From positions 20,509-84,508 of the IMG/VR virus record IMGVR_UViG_3300043444_000257: 64,000 nucleotides of DNA. The stretch is one strand, 5' to 3'. This DNA is from a virus. The translations under genes were made by a program, and so were the position numbers. This document shows, one piece after another, positions 14,713-23,966 of the stretch. Under the pieces are notes generated by a model, which saw only the letters and a list, made by a program, of their open reading frames with translations, was not told the DNA's origin and made no database searches. Position 1 is the first letter of the stretch. Each line of letters starts with the position of its first letter.

Positions 14713-17475
14713 ATGGCCGGTGTAATGATTGATATTCCAGGTATTGGTAACGTAGAAGCCAAAAATGCGGCCACAGAATCAACTCTCAGAGAGATACTAA
14801 AAGCGATCGAGGGTGGCGCCGGTGGCGGCTATAAAAAAGGTGGTAAGCCCGGCACCGAAGAAAAGAATAAAGGTAAAGACACCGGCGGTGGCGGTGGCAA
14901 AGAAGGCGGAGGGGGAGGTAAATCTGCTCCTAGCATGTTTGGTCTTGGGAAAGCAGTTGGTGCAGCTATAAGACCAATACAACAAGTCACTGGCGGATTT
15001 ATGGCGCTAGGAGAACAGAGCGCGAACTTAATACAAAAATTTGCCAATGTTGGAGATAGTTTCAGCGGAGCTGCTTCAGTATTTTCAGGTATTCCTGTTT
15101 TAGGCACAGTTTTTGCAGCCGTAGCTGCTGCCGCAGATAAAACACTAGCATCATATCAATCAGCTACAGCTGGTGGTGCTACATTTGGAGGTAGCATGAA
15201 TGCCTTTGCCGGAGCTGCTAGTGCAGCCGGTATGACCATGGACAAATTTGGTGCTCTGATAGCACAGAACAGTGAAGCACTGATGACATTGGGTGGAACT
15301 ACTGAAGCAGGTGCTAAACGATTTGCTGCTCTTGGAAAAGAAATTAGAAATAGTGGAGTTGGTGCTCAATTATATGGTCTTGGTATGACTACTGAACAGG
15401 TCAACCAAGGTATGGCAAACTATATTAAAATGTATGGAGCCAACGGAGCTTTACAAAATAAATCAACGAAAGAACTAGCTGCCGGTGCAGGAAATTATCT
15501 GAAAGAATTAGATGCGCTGGCAAAAATTACTGGACAGAATAGAGCAGAAATACAAAAAGAACAAGAAGCAAGGATGAAAGACTCGCAGTTCCGTGCGGCT
15601 ATTGCGAACCTCGATGCCGACCAACAAAAAATGATGAATAACTTCATCAGTCAGTTTCCTAAAGAACAACAAGAAGCTGTTAAGGATATGATCGCCACAG
15701 GAAACATAACTTCTGATGCAGCTATATTATTCAACCAGCAAATGGGCGGAACTGCACAAGAAGTTATGAACATGGGTAACATTATCAAAGGTGGAGGAAA
15801 ACTTACCCAACAACAATATGATAATGCTTACAAAGGAGCAATCAGAGAAGCTAAAGTAGCTGCTCAGTCAGACGAAGCAAGAACACAGGCTTTATATAAC
15901 AGCCAGCAGTTTGGAAATACCTATATTGGTCTCGCAGAATTAGCCAAGCGTGATATCAACGGAAAAGAAAAAGCCTTAACAGAACAAGAAAAAGCAGCAC
16001 AGGCTCAAGCGGCAGCACAGGAAAAAGCTAAACAAGCCCTTGCAGCATTTAGTAACGATTTTCAAATGGCACTGGCTAATAGTGGAATACTTAAGCTATT
16101 AATGGACGCATTTAAACTTGCAGCTGACCTTGTTATGGACTGGGTAGTTCCTGCGTTCCATATATTTTCTGCGGTGATAACAGAAGTCGGAACCTTCTTG
16201 ATCACTAATTTAAAACCAGTGTTTGAAACCGTATCATCATTTATCAAAGATACGTTATATCCTATATTCCTTGATCTTGCAGCGATAATTGTAGTAGACG
16301 TATGGCCAGCTTTACAAGCAGTAGGAGATATCATTCAAACTTACGTATGGCCTGCCTTACAGACCATAGGCGGTGTGATAATGGATTATGTATATCCGGT
16401 GTTTGAAACTATGTATACCTTTATCGCTGATAACTTACAACCTATATTATTAGCTTTAGGCACAGCCCTAGTAGCCTATGCAGGTTATGTGACCATCATG
16501 AATGGTTTAGAACTAATTCGAAACGGATTATTAATTGCATCTAGCTTAGGCCTAGGAGGATTAGCCACCGCGGCTTGGGCAGCGGCTGCACCTATACTAG
16601 CTGTCGTGGCTCCTGTTGTAGCTCTGATAGGATTATTTGTCTACCTATACAAAAACGGATGGACGCTGAGCACAGCATTCGAAGCCATTAAAGATAATAT
16701 AGAACGTTTTGGTATGAGTTTCATGGAAATGTTGGATTTTATTAGAAATAAATTACCCAATGATTGGGGTGGAATTTCTGATGAAGAAAAGAAATTAAGA
16801 GATGCAGAACGAGAAAAACGTAGAAAAGAACTAGACGAAAAAGAAAAAGACAGAGACAAAGCAAGAGCAGCCAAAGCCGAGGAACGATCATCGGAAAATA
16901 AAGCACAACAAAGAAAAGCTGCTGCTGCGAAAATTGATCAAAAGATTATAGATCTTAAGAATCAAGGCGCTGGAGGACTAGGTGCTGCTAATGCTAGAGA
17001 ACAAAAAGCTAGAGATAAAGCCGCCGAATTAAAAGAACAAGAACTTAATCTTGAAGATCCAACACAGATGTTGCTTGGATATGCTCAACAACAAAAGAGT
17101 GCATTTATTAAAAATGCAGAAGGCAAAGCCGGAGACAAATCAGCTACAAAACCAAGTGCAGTTATTAAAAATCCAGAAAGTGCCGCTACTGCTGGAGCAG
17201 AAGGAACTAAAAAAGCCATAGAAGCTAGAGCTGAAGAAAAAGCCAAAGCTGAAGAAAAAGCCAAAGCTGACGCTGCTGCAAAGAAGGAAGCAGAAGATAA
17301 AGCCAAAGGAAAAGGTCCTGCACCAGCTACTCAAGAATCGGCCGAAACCTTGTTGGCTAGCTTAAATACTAAGATGGATCAACTTATAAAAATCAATAAA
17401 GGTGTTCACGAAGTCAACGAGAAACAGCTCACTGTTCAACAGAGCTTTTCGGGCGATGTATACGCTGCTGTCTAA
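14713..17475 (+). CDS. Tail tape measure protein
   Basis: 920 aa, the longest protein before the fibre region. Residues ~35-75 are a Gly/Lys linker and ~75-430 are Ala/Gly/Gln-rich helix. Residues ~495-575 carry spaced aromatic-Pro repeats (LYPIFLD, VWPALQAVGDI, VWPALQTIGGV, VYPVFETM) at about 22-residue intervals, typical of tape measures. A hydrophobic double segment follows (~576-650, with ATAAWAAAAPILAVVAPVVA), and ~680-900 is a charged coiled coil. Tape measures set tail length, fill the tube and are ejected, with hydrophobic parts inserting in the host membrane. The diverging gp26-like/-1 frame pair resembles the tail-assembly chaperone genes usually found beside tape measures. It is longer than T4 gp29 (590 aa), so a longer tail is possible. 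Confidence 0.75.
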   Translation: MAGVMIDIPGIGNVEAKNAATESTLREILKAIEGGAGGGYKKGGKPGTEEKNKGKDTGGGGGKEGGGGGKSAPSMFGLGKAVGAAIRPIQQVTGGFMALGEQSANLIQKFANVGDSFSGAASVFSGIPVLGTVFAAVAAAADKTLASYQSATAGGATFGGSMNAFAGAASAAGMTMDKFGALIAQNSEALMTLGGTTEAGAKRFAALGKEIRNSGVGAQLYGLGMTTEQVNQGMANYIKMYGANGALQNKSTKELAAGAGNYLKELDALAKITGQNRAEIQKEQEARMKDSQFRAAIANLDADQQKMMNNFISQFPKEQQEAVKDMIATGNITSDAAILFNQQMGGTAQEVMNMGNIIKGGGKLTQQQYDNAYKGAIREAKVAAQSDEARTQALYNSQQFGNTYIGLAELAKRDINGKEKALTEQEKAAQAQAAAQEKAKQALAAFSNDFQMALANSGILKLLMDAFKLAADLVMDWVVPAFHIFSAVITEVGTFLITNLKPVFETVSSFIKDTLYPIFLDLAAIIVVDVWPALQAVGDIIQTYVWPALQTIGGVIMDYVYPVFETMYTFIADNLQPILLALGTALVAYAGYVTIMNGLELIRNGLLIASSLGLGGLATAAWAAAAPILAVVAPVVALIGLFVYLYKNGWTLSTAFEAIKDNIERFGMSFMEMLDFIRNKLPNDWGGISDEEKKLRDAEREKRRKELDEKEKDRDKARAAKAEERSSENKAQQRKAAAAKIDQKIIDLKNQGAGGLGAANAREQKARDKAAELKEQELNLEDPTQMLLGYAQQQKSAFIKNAEGKAGDKSATKPSAVIKNPESAATAGAEGTKKAIEARAEEKAKAEEKAKADAAAKKEAEDKAKGKGPAPATQESAETLLASLNTKMDQLIKINKGVHEVNEKQLTVQQSFSGDVYAAV

Positions 17476-17488
17476 GTGATAATTCATA

Positions 17489-19195
17489 ATGAGTTGGAAA
17501 AAATACTTTACCCCTGTTAACGTAGAAAACAGCAAATCTTTAAGTCCGATCAGTGGACGAGGAAGACCGGGACCAGCACGAGCAAATTACAGCTCGTTCT
17601 TGCCTGATGTATATGCAGGAGCACCAAATCGTGTTGAACGTTATATGCAATACGATACCATGGATATGGACAGCGAAGTAAATGCTGCATTAGACATCCT
17701 TGCAGAATTCTGCACACAAAAAGACAAAGAGAATCTAACTCCGTTCCACGTAGCATTTCGCGGATCTCCTACTTCTACTGAAACTAAGATCATCAAAGAC
17801 AGTTTGCAAAAATGGTGCAAACAAAATCAGTTCGAAACTAGAATCTTCCGTATAGTTAGAAACGCATTCAAATACGGAGACTGTTTCTTTGTCAGAGATC
17901 CACAGACTAAGAAATGGTTGTTTGTCGATGCTGCTAAAGTATCTAAAATTATCGTAAACGAAAGTGAAGGTAAGATTCCTGAGCAGTATGTGTTAAAAGA
18001 TATTAACTTTAATTTCAAAGACTTAATAGCAGTAACACCGCACGGAACAGCCAACACAGCTCCTAGCGGAACAAGCTCATATACCACCGGTGGAGGGTTT
18101 GGCCGAGGCATGGTTGGAGCAGCAGCCAATCCTCCAGGAACAAGATTTCAAAATGCTCAAAACGAAATAGCTGTTGATGCAAAAAATGTTATACATATTA
18201 GCCTAAGCGAAGGCCTAGACAACAACTATCCATTTGGTAATTCTTTACTAGAATCAGTTTTCAAAGTCTACAAGCAGAAAGAACTGCTCGAAGACGCTAT
18301 CATTATCTATCGTATACAACGTGCTCCAGAAAGACGTATTTTCTATGTGGACGTTGGAAATATGCCAGCACACATGGCTATGAGCTTTGTTGAACGTGTT
18401 AAGAATGAAATCCAACAAAGACGCATTCCTTCAGCCACAGGTGGTGGAGCAAACGTCATAGACAGTAGCTATAATCCACTAAGTGTAAACGAAGATTACT
18501 TCTTCCCGCAGACTGCAGAAGGTCGTGGATCAAAAGTTGAAACACTGCCAGGAGGAACTAACCTAGGCGAAATCACAGACCTACGTTATTTTACCAATAA
18601 ATTGTTCCGTGCTCTGCGTATTCCTGCAAGCTACTTACCAACAGCGATCGATGAACAACCAAACACCATGGCCGATGGCAAAGTGGGAACAGCATACATC
18701 CAAGAATTAAGATTCAATGAATATTGTAAACGTCTACAATCTATGATCGTAGAAACATTTGATTTAGAATTTAAAATTTGGATGAACAGTCAAGGGGTTA
18801 ATATTGATTCGGGTTTATTTGAACTTAAATTCAATCAGCCCCAGAACTTTGCTGCTTATCGCCAATCAGAACTTGACACAGCAAGAGCAGCAACATTTAC
18901 ACAGGTAGTTCAAATTCCTCATCTAAGTAAACGTTTTGCTATGAAGCGTTTCTTAGGAATGACTGAAGAGGAAATCAAAGAAAACGAAAGACTATGGAGA
19001 GAAGAGAACGGTTCTACTCTTAAACCAAAAACAGATTCTGCACAAGATATGAGATCTGTAGGAGTATCCCCAGGCGGACTAGCAGCAGATGCTGCTGGAC
19101 AAGGAGCAGAAGCACCAGACGACATGGCCGCAGCAGCCGAACTTGGCGCAGAAGGCGGAGCTGAAGCAGCACCGGCTGAACCTCCTGCTCAATAA
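17489..19195 (+). CDS. 20: Portal vertex protein, T4 gp20
   Basis: 568 aa, near the T4 length (524). Conserved portal segments are clear: NRVERYMQYDTMDMDSEVNA, ALDILAEFC, FKYGDCFFVRDP, IHISLSEGLDNNYPFGNSLL, then RAPERRIFYVDVGNMP, VKNEIQQRRIP and VETLPGGTNLGEITDLRYF, all hallmarks of gp20. The Ala/Glu-rich C-terminus is longer than in T4. Twelve copies form the ring at one capsid vertex, through which DNA is packaged and to which the neck and tail join. It leads the head cassette directly after the tape measure. No clear ribosome site before ATG 17489. Confidence 0.93.
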   Translation: MSWKKYFTPVNVENSKSLSPISGRGRPGPARANYSSFLPDVYAGAPNRVERYMQYDTMDMDSEVNAALDILAEFCTQKDKENLTPFHVAFRGSPTSTETKIIKDSLQKWCKQNQFETRIFRIVRNAFKYGDCFFVRDPQTKKWLFVDAAKVSKIIVNESEGKIPEQYVLKDINFNFKDLIAVTPHGTANTAPSGTSSYTTGGGFGRGMVGAAANPPGTRFQNAQNEIAVDAKNVIHISLSEGLDNNYPFGNSLLESVFKVYKQKELLEDAIIIYRIQRAPERRIFYVDVGNMPAHMAMSFVERVKNEIQQRRIPSATGGGANVIDSSYNPLSVNEDYFFPQTAEGRGSKVETLPGGTNLGEITDLRYFTNKLFRALRIPASYLPTAIDEQPNTMADGKVGTAYIQELRFNEYCKRLQSMIVETFDLEFKIWMNSQGVNIDSGLFELKFNQPQNFAAYRQSELDTARAATFTQVVQIPHLSKRFAMKRFLGMTEEEIKENERLWREENGSTLKPKTDSAQDMRSVGVSPGGLAADAAGQGAEAPDDMAAAAELGAEGGAEAAPAEPPAQ

Positions 19196-19205
19196 TAAAT
19201 ACATT

Positions 19206-19451
19206 ATGCTTCTTAACGAATTTTTCTATTTTAACGAAAAAAACAACGACTTTGCTAACGATCGTAGATACGATAACAGCAGAGATAGTTCTGTTTTAGA
19301 AAAAGACGATACCCGTAAAATTCGCCTAACTCTAAAGATGATAAATCAGATGAGACTACAGAGCGAAGCTCATATGGTCGAACAAGAATCTGAACTAAAC
19401 TTTATTAGACAGATGTATGCAACACCAGCAGAAGCAGCACCAGCCCAATAA
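19206..19451 (+). CDS. Small head-cassette protein after portal
   Basis: 81 aa from ATG 19206 (the frame continues upstream inside the portal gene, but the ATG follows the portal stop by 10 bases). The sequence MLLNEFFYFNEKNNDF then a charged helical middle (DDTRKIRLTLKMINQMRLQ) and an Ala/Pro tail. Small proteins of this type follow gp20 in marine T4-like phages, in the place where T4 has gp67/gp68 core proteins. The N-terminal M-x-x-N-E-F---NE also resembles a capsid-targeting peptide. Prohead core or internal protein is plausible; function unknown. Confidence 0.65.
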   Translation: MLLNEFFYFNEKNNDFANDRRYDNSRDSSVLEKDDTRKIRLTLKMINQMRLQSEAHMVEQESELNFIRQMYATPAEAAPAQ

Positions 19452-20067
19452 CATCGCATTTGTAGTAGGAAACGGAATCAGCAGAAATTGTGTTGATGTT
19501 TCTAATCTCACATCTCTAGGCACAACTTACGGTTGCAATGCACAATACAGAGAATTTAACCCTCATTTTTTAGTAGCAGTTGACGTTAAAATGGTCAACG
19601 AAATCATCGCATCAGGTTGGCACAAAGAGCATCAAGTATGGACTAATGCTAACAAAGGCATTACTTCTAAACACAATATTAATTTCTTTACTCCACATAA
19701 AGGTTGGAGCTCGGGTCCTACAGCATTATGGTTCGCAGCTACTAATGGGCATAAAGAAATCTATATACTAGGCTTTGACTATCAAGGCCTAAATGGAAAG
19801 TTTAATAATGTATATGCAGATACATTCAATTATAAAAAATCCACCGATTCTGCAACCTTTTTTGGTAACTGGTTAAGTCAAACTGAAAAGGTAATTAAGG
19901 ATTTTAAGCACACTAAGTTTATTAGAGTGATAGAGCCCGGTGGTTTTATACCAGATAAATTAGGACCCACTCTTCCTAATCTTACCCATATAACTTATAA
20001 AGAATTTGGACAAAAATTCACAAACGCAGTTTATCTCGATCGTTTTGATCAAAAAACTACCATTTAA
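19417..20067 (+). CDS. Rossmann-fold protein of DUF115 / GT42-sialyltransferase-like type
   Basis: 216 aa. The ATG at 19417 overlaps the previous gene by 35 bases; the first ~11 residues are low complexity and the true core starts at NIAFVVGNGISR. Features: the nucleotide-binding loop GNGISR, LGTTYGCNAQYREFNPHFLVAVD, then WSSGPTALWFAATNGHKEIYILGFDY. The order 'GNGxS...CN...SG..A...A---G-KEIY--G-D' matches GT42 sialyltransferases and the MptE/DUF115 family. In those families it binds CMP-sugar or pyrophosphate substrates. The catalytic role here is unproven. T4 has no such gene between gp20 and gp21. It could glycosylate a capsid or host component, or be a domesticated structural relative. Confidence 0.6.
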   Translation: MQHQQKQHQPNNIAFVVGNGISRNCVDVSNLTSLGTTYGCNAQYREFNPHFLVAVDVKMVNEIIASGWHKEHQVWTNANKGITSKHNINFFTPHKGWSSGPTALWFAATNGHKEIYILGFDYQGLNGKFNNVYADTFNYKKSTDSATFFGNWLSQTEKVIKDFKHTKFIRVIEPGGFIPDKLGPTLPNLTHITYKEFGQKFTNAVYLDRFDQKTTI

Positions 20068-20126
20068 AGTCATTTTTTTATCTGCGTATTAAATAAAGCA
20101 CAGCCTTGACAATTAGGAGAATAGCT

Positions 20127-20963
20127 ATGGCCGACAAAAATATTTTAGAACAGATGCTTGAGCATCTTGTTAACGACGAACAGCAAAAAGCTGAAGAATT
20201 ATTCCACGAGTATGTAGTTGCTCGTTCACGTGAAATCTACGAAGGTCTAATCCAAGAAGATTTTGATCTAGAAGAAGAAGAAGACGAAGACGACGAAGAC
20301 AAAAAAGTCGATGAAGCTTCCGACGAAGACGAAGACGACGAAGACAAAAAAGTCGATGAAGAATTCGAAGATATCGCAATCGAAGGTGATGACGAAATGG
20401 GCGATATGGGCGGAGATCCAACTGACGACCTAGAAGGTGAGTTAGACATGGGCGACGACGAAGGTGAAGAAGGTGAAAAGTCTGAAGAAGAACTTTTCCA
20501 AGACCTAGACGCTATTGTAGACGAACTACAAGCTAAGTTTGATGAATTAAAAGGTGGCGATGAGCCAGACATGGGCGGCGACGAAGAAGAAATGAAAGAC
20601 GCAATGGATCCAGAATTAGCTACAGTTCGTGAATATGTAGAAAAAGTTCAAAAACCAGCAGCTGGCGATAACGGTGCTAATGCTAAATCGATCGTAGCAG
20701 GTAAGAACGATATGGGCGGTTCTGCTAAGAACATCGCTCAAGGCACAACAGCAAACGACGGCGAAGTTGGTGCAGGCAGCAAAATTAAAGGTTCTGCTCT
20801 AAACGATCAGAATCCAAAAGAAGATAATGCTGGTAACATCAATGTTCCAGGCGGCAAAGCAGGTAATGCTTTTAGCAAGAAAGAGCCCGGACATGGTGCT
20901 GAGAAAGCTGGTGCAAAAGAATCAGCTGACAACAAGCAAAGCCTTTTCCGTGGTCGTAGATAA
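20127..20963 (+). CDS. 67: Acidic prohead core protein, T4 gp67-like
   Basis: 278 aa from ATG 20127, which follows AGGAGA; a TTG 21 bases upstream in the same frame is rejected. The N-terminus (NILEQMLEHLVNDEQQKAEELFHEYVVARSREIYEGLI) parallels T4 gp67 (a short helix, 'AARKLFxExMAAR', then an Ile/Glu helix). It is followed by an intensely acidic stretch (~50-160) containing a tandem DEDDEDKKVDE repeat, then a Gly/Asn/Lys-rich tail ending in KESADNKQSLFRGRR. gp67 is part of the prohead scaffold core and is degraded or trimmed by gp21. It is much longer than T4 gp67 (80 aa), so it may also cover the gp68 role, which is otherwise missing. Confidence 0.65.
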   Translation: MADKNILEQMLEHLVNDEQQKAEELFHEYVVARSREIYEGLIQEDFDLEEEEDEDDEDKKVDEASDEDEDDEDKKVDEEFEDIAIEGDDEMGDMGGDPTDDLEGELDMGDDEGEEGEKSEEELFQDLDAIVDELQAKFDELKGGDEPDMGGDEEEMKDAMDPELATVREYVEKVQKPAAGDNGANAKSIVAGKNDMGGSAKNIAQGTTANDGEVGAGSKIKGSALNDQNPKEDNAGNINVPGGKAGNAFSKKEPGHGAEKAGAKESADNKQSLFRGRR

Positions 20964-20975
20964 TAGGACGACGAC

Positions 20976-21602
20976 GTGAAACATACCCTATCAGAACATT
21001 TGAGTTTTGACCAGGCTAAGATTGTCTTGGAGCGAGATGAGAGCGACGGCAAAAAGTCGTTGCACTTAAACGGGATTTGCATCCAAGGAGACATCCGCAA
21101 TGCAAATCAACGTGTTTATTCTTCTCAAGAAATTGGCAGGGCTGTCAAGACGCTCAACGAACAGATCTCTGGCGGATACTCAGTTCTTGGGGAAGTTGAT
21201 CACCCGCAGGATTTGAAAATCAATCTAGATCGTGTTAGTCATATGATTACCAAGATGTGGATGGACGGTCCTAACGGCTACGGAAAACTTAAAATCCTCC
21301 CTACTCCAATGGGTCAACTAGTTCAGACCATGTTAGAGTCGGGAGTTAAGTTGGGTGTTAGTAGTAGAGGTTCCGGCGAAGTAGATGGAAATGGTAATGT
21401 CAATGGTTTTGAAATTATCACAGTCGACGTAGTAGCCCAACCATCTGCCCCGGGGGCATACCCAACTCCAGTTTATGAACACTTGATGAACAACACAGGT
21501 GGCTATCAGGCATTCAGAATAGCACAAGAAGTCAAAGGCGATCCACAGGCACAAAAATACCTAGCAGAGTCCTTAAAGAGAATCATCTCAGGACTCAAAT
21601 AA
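20976..21602 (+). CDS. 21: Prohead core protease, T4 gp21
   Basis: 208 aa, GTG start at 20976, T4 length 212. The catalytic segments of the phage prohead-protease (herpes assemblin-like) fold are present: GEVDHP with H76, GVSSRGSG with S129/S130, and an Asp at 151 (TVDVVAQPSAPG). The N-terminal NGICIQGDIRNANQRVYS is also typical. gp21 is packaged in the prohead, cuts scaffold, capsid and internal proteins after (L/I)-x-E, and degrades itself. Candidate sites of that form exist in the capsid protein and in the internal-protein genes of this window. Confidence 0.93.
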   Translation: MKHTLSEHLSFDQAKIVLERDESDGKKSLHLNGICIQGDIRNANQRVYSSQEIGRAVKTLNEQISGGYSVLGEVDHPQDLKINLDRVSHMITKMWMDGPNGYGKLKILPTPMGQLVQTMLESGVKLGVSSRGSGEVDGNGNVNGFEIITVDVVAQPSAPGAYPTPVYEHLMNNTGGYQAFRIAQEVKGDPQAQKYLAESLKRIISGLK

Positions 21603-21616
21603 CGAAGGAGAATCAC

Positions 21617-22711
21617 ATGCTAGACATCGTAAAACAATTGTTCGAGAACAATGTGATTTCCGAGGAAATTAAATCGGAGATTGAATCTGCTTGGGAAGGC
21701 AGAATTCAAGAAAACCGTGATCAAGTAACAGCTGAACTCCGTGAGGAGTTTGCTCAGAAATATGAGCATGACAAGACTGCAATGGTGGAAGCCGTTGAAG
21801 CCATGTTAGCAGATCGTCTACAAGCAGAGCTAGGCGAATTAGCAGAAGACCGTCAAGGTTTAATTGAAGCTAGAGCCAAGTATGCTAAGAAAATGAAAGA
21901 TGATTCCAAAGCAATGGAATCATTTGTCTTGAATAACCTTAAGAAAGAACTAGCAGAATTACATGAAGACCGCAAGAAAGTTGCATCTAATGTAGCTAAA
22001 CTAGAATCATTCATAGTGGATGCACTAGCGAAAGAAATCGCAGAATTCCACAGTGATAAGAAAGACCTAGCTGAAACCAAAGTTAAATTGGTTCGCGAAA
22101 GCAAAGCTAAGTTTGAACAGGTTAAGAAAGAATTCATTGCTCGTTCAGCACAGTTAGTTTCAGAATCAATCTCTAAAGGATTGAAAGCTGAAATGACACA
22201 GCTACGCGAAGACATCGAAACTGCTCGTAAGAACGACTTTGGTCGCAGAATTTTTGAAAGCTTCGCAAGCGAGTATGCAGCATCTCATTTAAATGAGAAA
22301 TCTGAAACAGCTAAACTTCTACAAGTTGTTGCGACGAAAGAAGCAGAACTAGAAGAAGCAGCTAAGATTGTTGCAGAATCACAAAAACTAGTAGAAAGCA
22401 GAGAACAAGAATTACGCATCGCACGTGACCAAGCGACCCGCAAAGATTTAATGAGCGAGTTGTTAGGCCCATTAGGTGGCGACAAGCGTAGTGTTATGAG
22501 TGATTTACTAGAATCAGTTCAAACTGAAAAATTAAGATCAGCTTTCGACAAGTATCTACCAGCCGTAATGGATGGTGGAATACCGGCGAAGAAAGCATTG
22601 ACAGAAGGCAAAGAAATTACAGGCGATAAGCAGGCACAACCATCAAGCGGTCAAGAAGAGAAGACCGCTGAAATATTTGACATCCGCAGGCTTGCGGGAC
22701 TTAAAGTTTAA
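21617..22711 (+). CDS. 22: Prohead core scaffold protein, T4 gp22
   Basis: 364 aa, between gp21 and gp23 as in T4, with AAGGAG before the ATG. It is almost entirely charged coiled coil (long Glu/Lys/Ala helices ~30-290), as expected of the internal scaffold. The C-terminal third contains SELLGPLGGDKRSVMSDLLESVQTEKL, LPAVMDGG and KKALTEGKEITG, then IFDIRRLAGL at the end; LLE-S and LTE-G are candidate gp21 sites. The scaffold forms the core around which gp23 assembles and is destroyed during maturation. Confidence 0.88.
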   Translation: MLDIVKQLFENNVISEEIKSEIESAWEGRIQENRDQVTAELREEFAQKYEHDKTAMVEAVEAMLADRLQAELGELAEDRQGLIEARAKYAKKMKDDSKAMESFVLNNLKKELAELHEDRKKVASNVAKLESFIVDALAKEIAEFHSDKKDLAETKVKLVRESKAKFEQVKKEFIARSAQLVSESISKGLKAEMTQLREDIETARKNDFGRRIFESFASEYAASHLNEKSETAKLLQVVATKEAELEEAAKIVAESQKLVESREQELRIARDQATRKDLMSELLGPLGGDKRSVMSDLLESVQTEKLRSAFDKYLPAVMDGGIPAKKALTEGKEITGDKQAQPSSGQEEKTAEIFDIRRLAGLKV

Positions 22712-22722
22712 GGAGAACTATA

Positions 22723-23904
22723 ATGTCACAATTACTCGAGTCACGCTGGTCGGAAACTAAAGAGGCTCTTTTAGAAGGCCTACAAGGTAACAAGCGTTCA
22801 GTAATGGCAGCTACTCTAGAAAATACCCGCAAGTATTTGTCAGAGAGTGCTACTGCTGGTGCTACTTCCGCCGGTAACGTTGCAACACTAAATCGTGTGA
22901 TCCTACCAGTGATCAGACGTGTCATGCCAACCGTTATTGCTAACGAGTTGGTCGGCGTTCAGCCAATGACAGGACCAGTTGGTCAGATCCATACTCTACG
23001 TGTTCGCTATGCAGATAGCTTTACAGGTAGCGCAGGTGGTTCTACTACAGCTGGAGAAGAGGCACTAAGCCCATTCAAGATTGCTGAAGGCTATTCTGGT
23101 AACACTAACGGCAAGGCAGATGCTACAGCCGCTAAAGAAGGTGTTGCTGGTAACAGACTAAGCATTCAAATCTTGAAACAAACAGTCGAAGCTAAGACAC
23201 GTAAGTTGTCAGCTCGCTGGACGTTTGAAGCTGCTCAAGATGCACAAGCCCAACAAGGTATTGACATCGAAGCAGAAATCATGGCTGCTTTAGCTCAAGA
23301 AATCACAGCAGAAATCGATCAAGAAGTTCTATCTTCATTGACAACTCTAGCTGGCACACAAAACAACCTTGCTTATGACCAGGCAGCAGTTTCTGGCACA
23401 GCAACATTTGTTGGTGACGAACACGCTGCTCTAGCTGTTGCTATCAATCGCGTAAGCAACAGAATCGCTCAGCGCACACGTCGCGGTGCAGGTAACTGGG
23501 CTGTGGTATCCCCACAAGCTCTAACAATCCTTCAAAGTGCTACAACTTCTGCGTTCGCAAGAACAACAGAAGGCACATTCGAAGCTCCAACAAACACCAA
23601 GTTCGTTGGAACATTGAACGGCGCAATGAAGATCTACGTTAACACATTTGCTACAGAAACTTCTGGCAGCGACAAAGTGTTGATTGGTTACAAAGGTTCT
23701 AGCGAATCTGACGCAGCAGCATTCTACTGCCCATACATTCCATTGATGAGCAGCGGTGTTGTTCTAGATCCTAGCACATTTGAGCCAGTAGTTAGCTTTA
23801 TGACACGTTACGGATATGTTGAGTTGACAAACACAGCATCATCTCTAGGTAACGCTGCTGACTACCTAGGAACAGTTACTATCAGTAACGCAACATTCGT
23901 TTAA
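22723..23904 (+). CDS. 23: Major capsid protein, T4 gp23
   Basis: 393 aa with TAAGGAG before the ATG. The opening (LLESRWSETKEALLEGLQG, then KRSVMAATLENTRKYLSE) is the removable N-terminal peptide; LSE-S after E41 is a good candidate for the maturation cut. Next come ATLNRVILPVIRRVMPTVIANELVGVQPMTGP, the classical gp23 signature, and GQIHTLRVRY. The C-terminal part ends GYVELTNTASSLGNAADYLG. It is shorter than T4 gp23 (521 aa), lacking the insertion domain, as is usual for marine far-T4 phages. No gp24 vertex gene follows; a rho-independent terminator does. Confidence 0.93.
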   Translation: MSQLLESRWSETKEALLEGLQGNKRSVMAATLENTRKYLSESATAGATSAGNVATLNRVILPVIRRVMPTVIANELVGVQPMTGPVGQIHTLRVRYADSFTGSAGGSTTAGEEALSPFKIAEGYSGNTNGKADATAAKEGVAGNRLSIQILKQTVEAKTRKLSARWTFEAAQDAQAQQGIDIEAEIMAALAQEITAEIDQEVLSSLTTLAGTQNNLAYDQAAVSGTATFVGDEHAALAVAINRVSNRIAQRTRRGAGNWAVVSPQALTILQSATTSAFARTTEGTFEAPTNTKFVGTLNGAMKIYVNTFATETSGSDKVLIGYKGSSESDAAAFYCPYIPLMSSGVVLDPSTFEPVVSFMTRYGYVELTNTASSLGNAADYLGTVTISNATFV

Positions 23905-23923
23905 TCCTAGGAAAAACGAAATC

Positions 23924-23950
23924 AAAAAGGACCTTCGGGTCCTTTTTGTT
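23924..23950 (+). terminator. Rho-independent terminator after gp23
   Basis: A perfect 10-bp stem (AAAAAGGACC against GGTCCTTTTT) with a TTCG tetraloop and ending in a T-run, 20 bases after the capsid stop. It should end the head operon, insulating the abundant capsid transcript from the fibre genes. Confidence 0.92.
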
Positions 23951-23966
23951 TGGCTTAAATATCTAC

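Noticed and set aside
19194-19201. AATAAATA just before the 81 aa gene as a late promoter
   Set aside because: It overlaps the portal stop and sits five bases before the ATG, so any start site would be inside the coding region.
20106-20126. TTG start for the acidic core protein, and TTGACA there as a -35 box
   Set aside because: AGGAGA lies between this TTG and the ATG at 20127, and no -10 box fits between TTGACA and the ATG.
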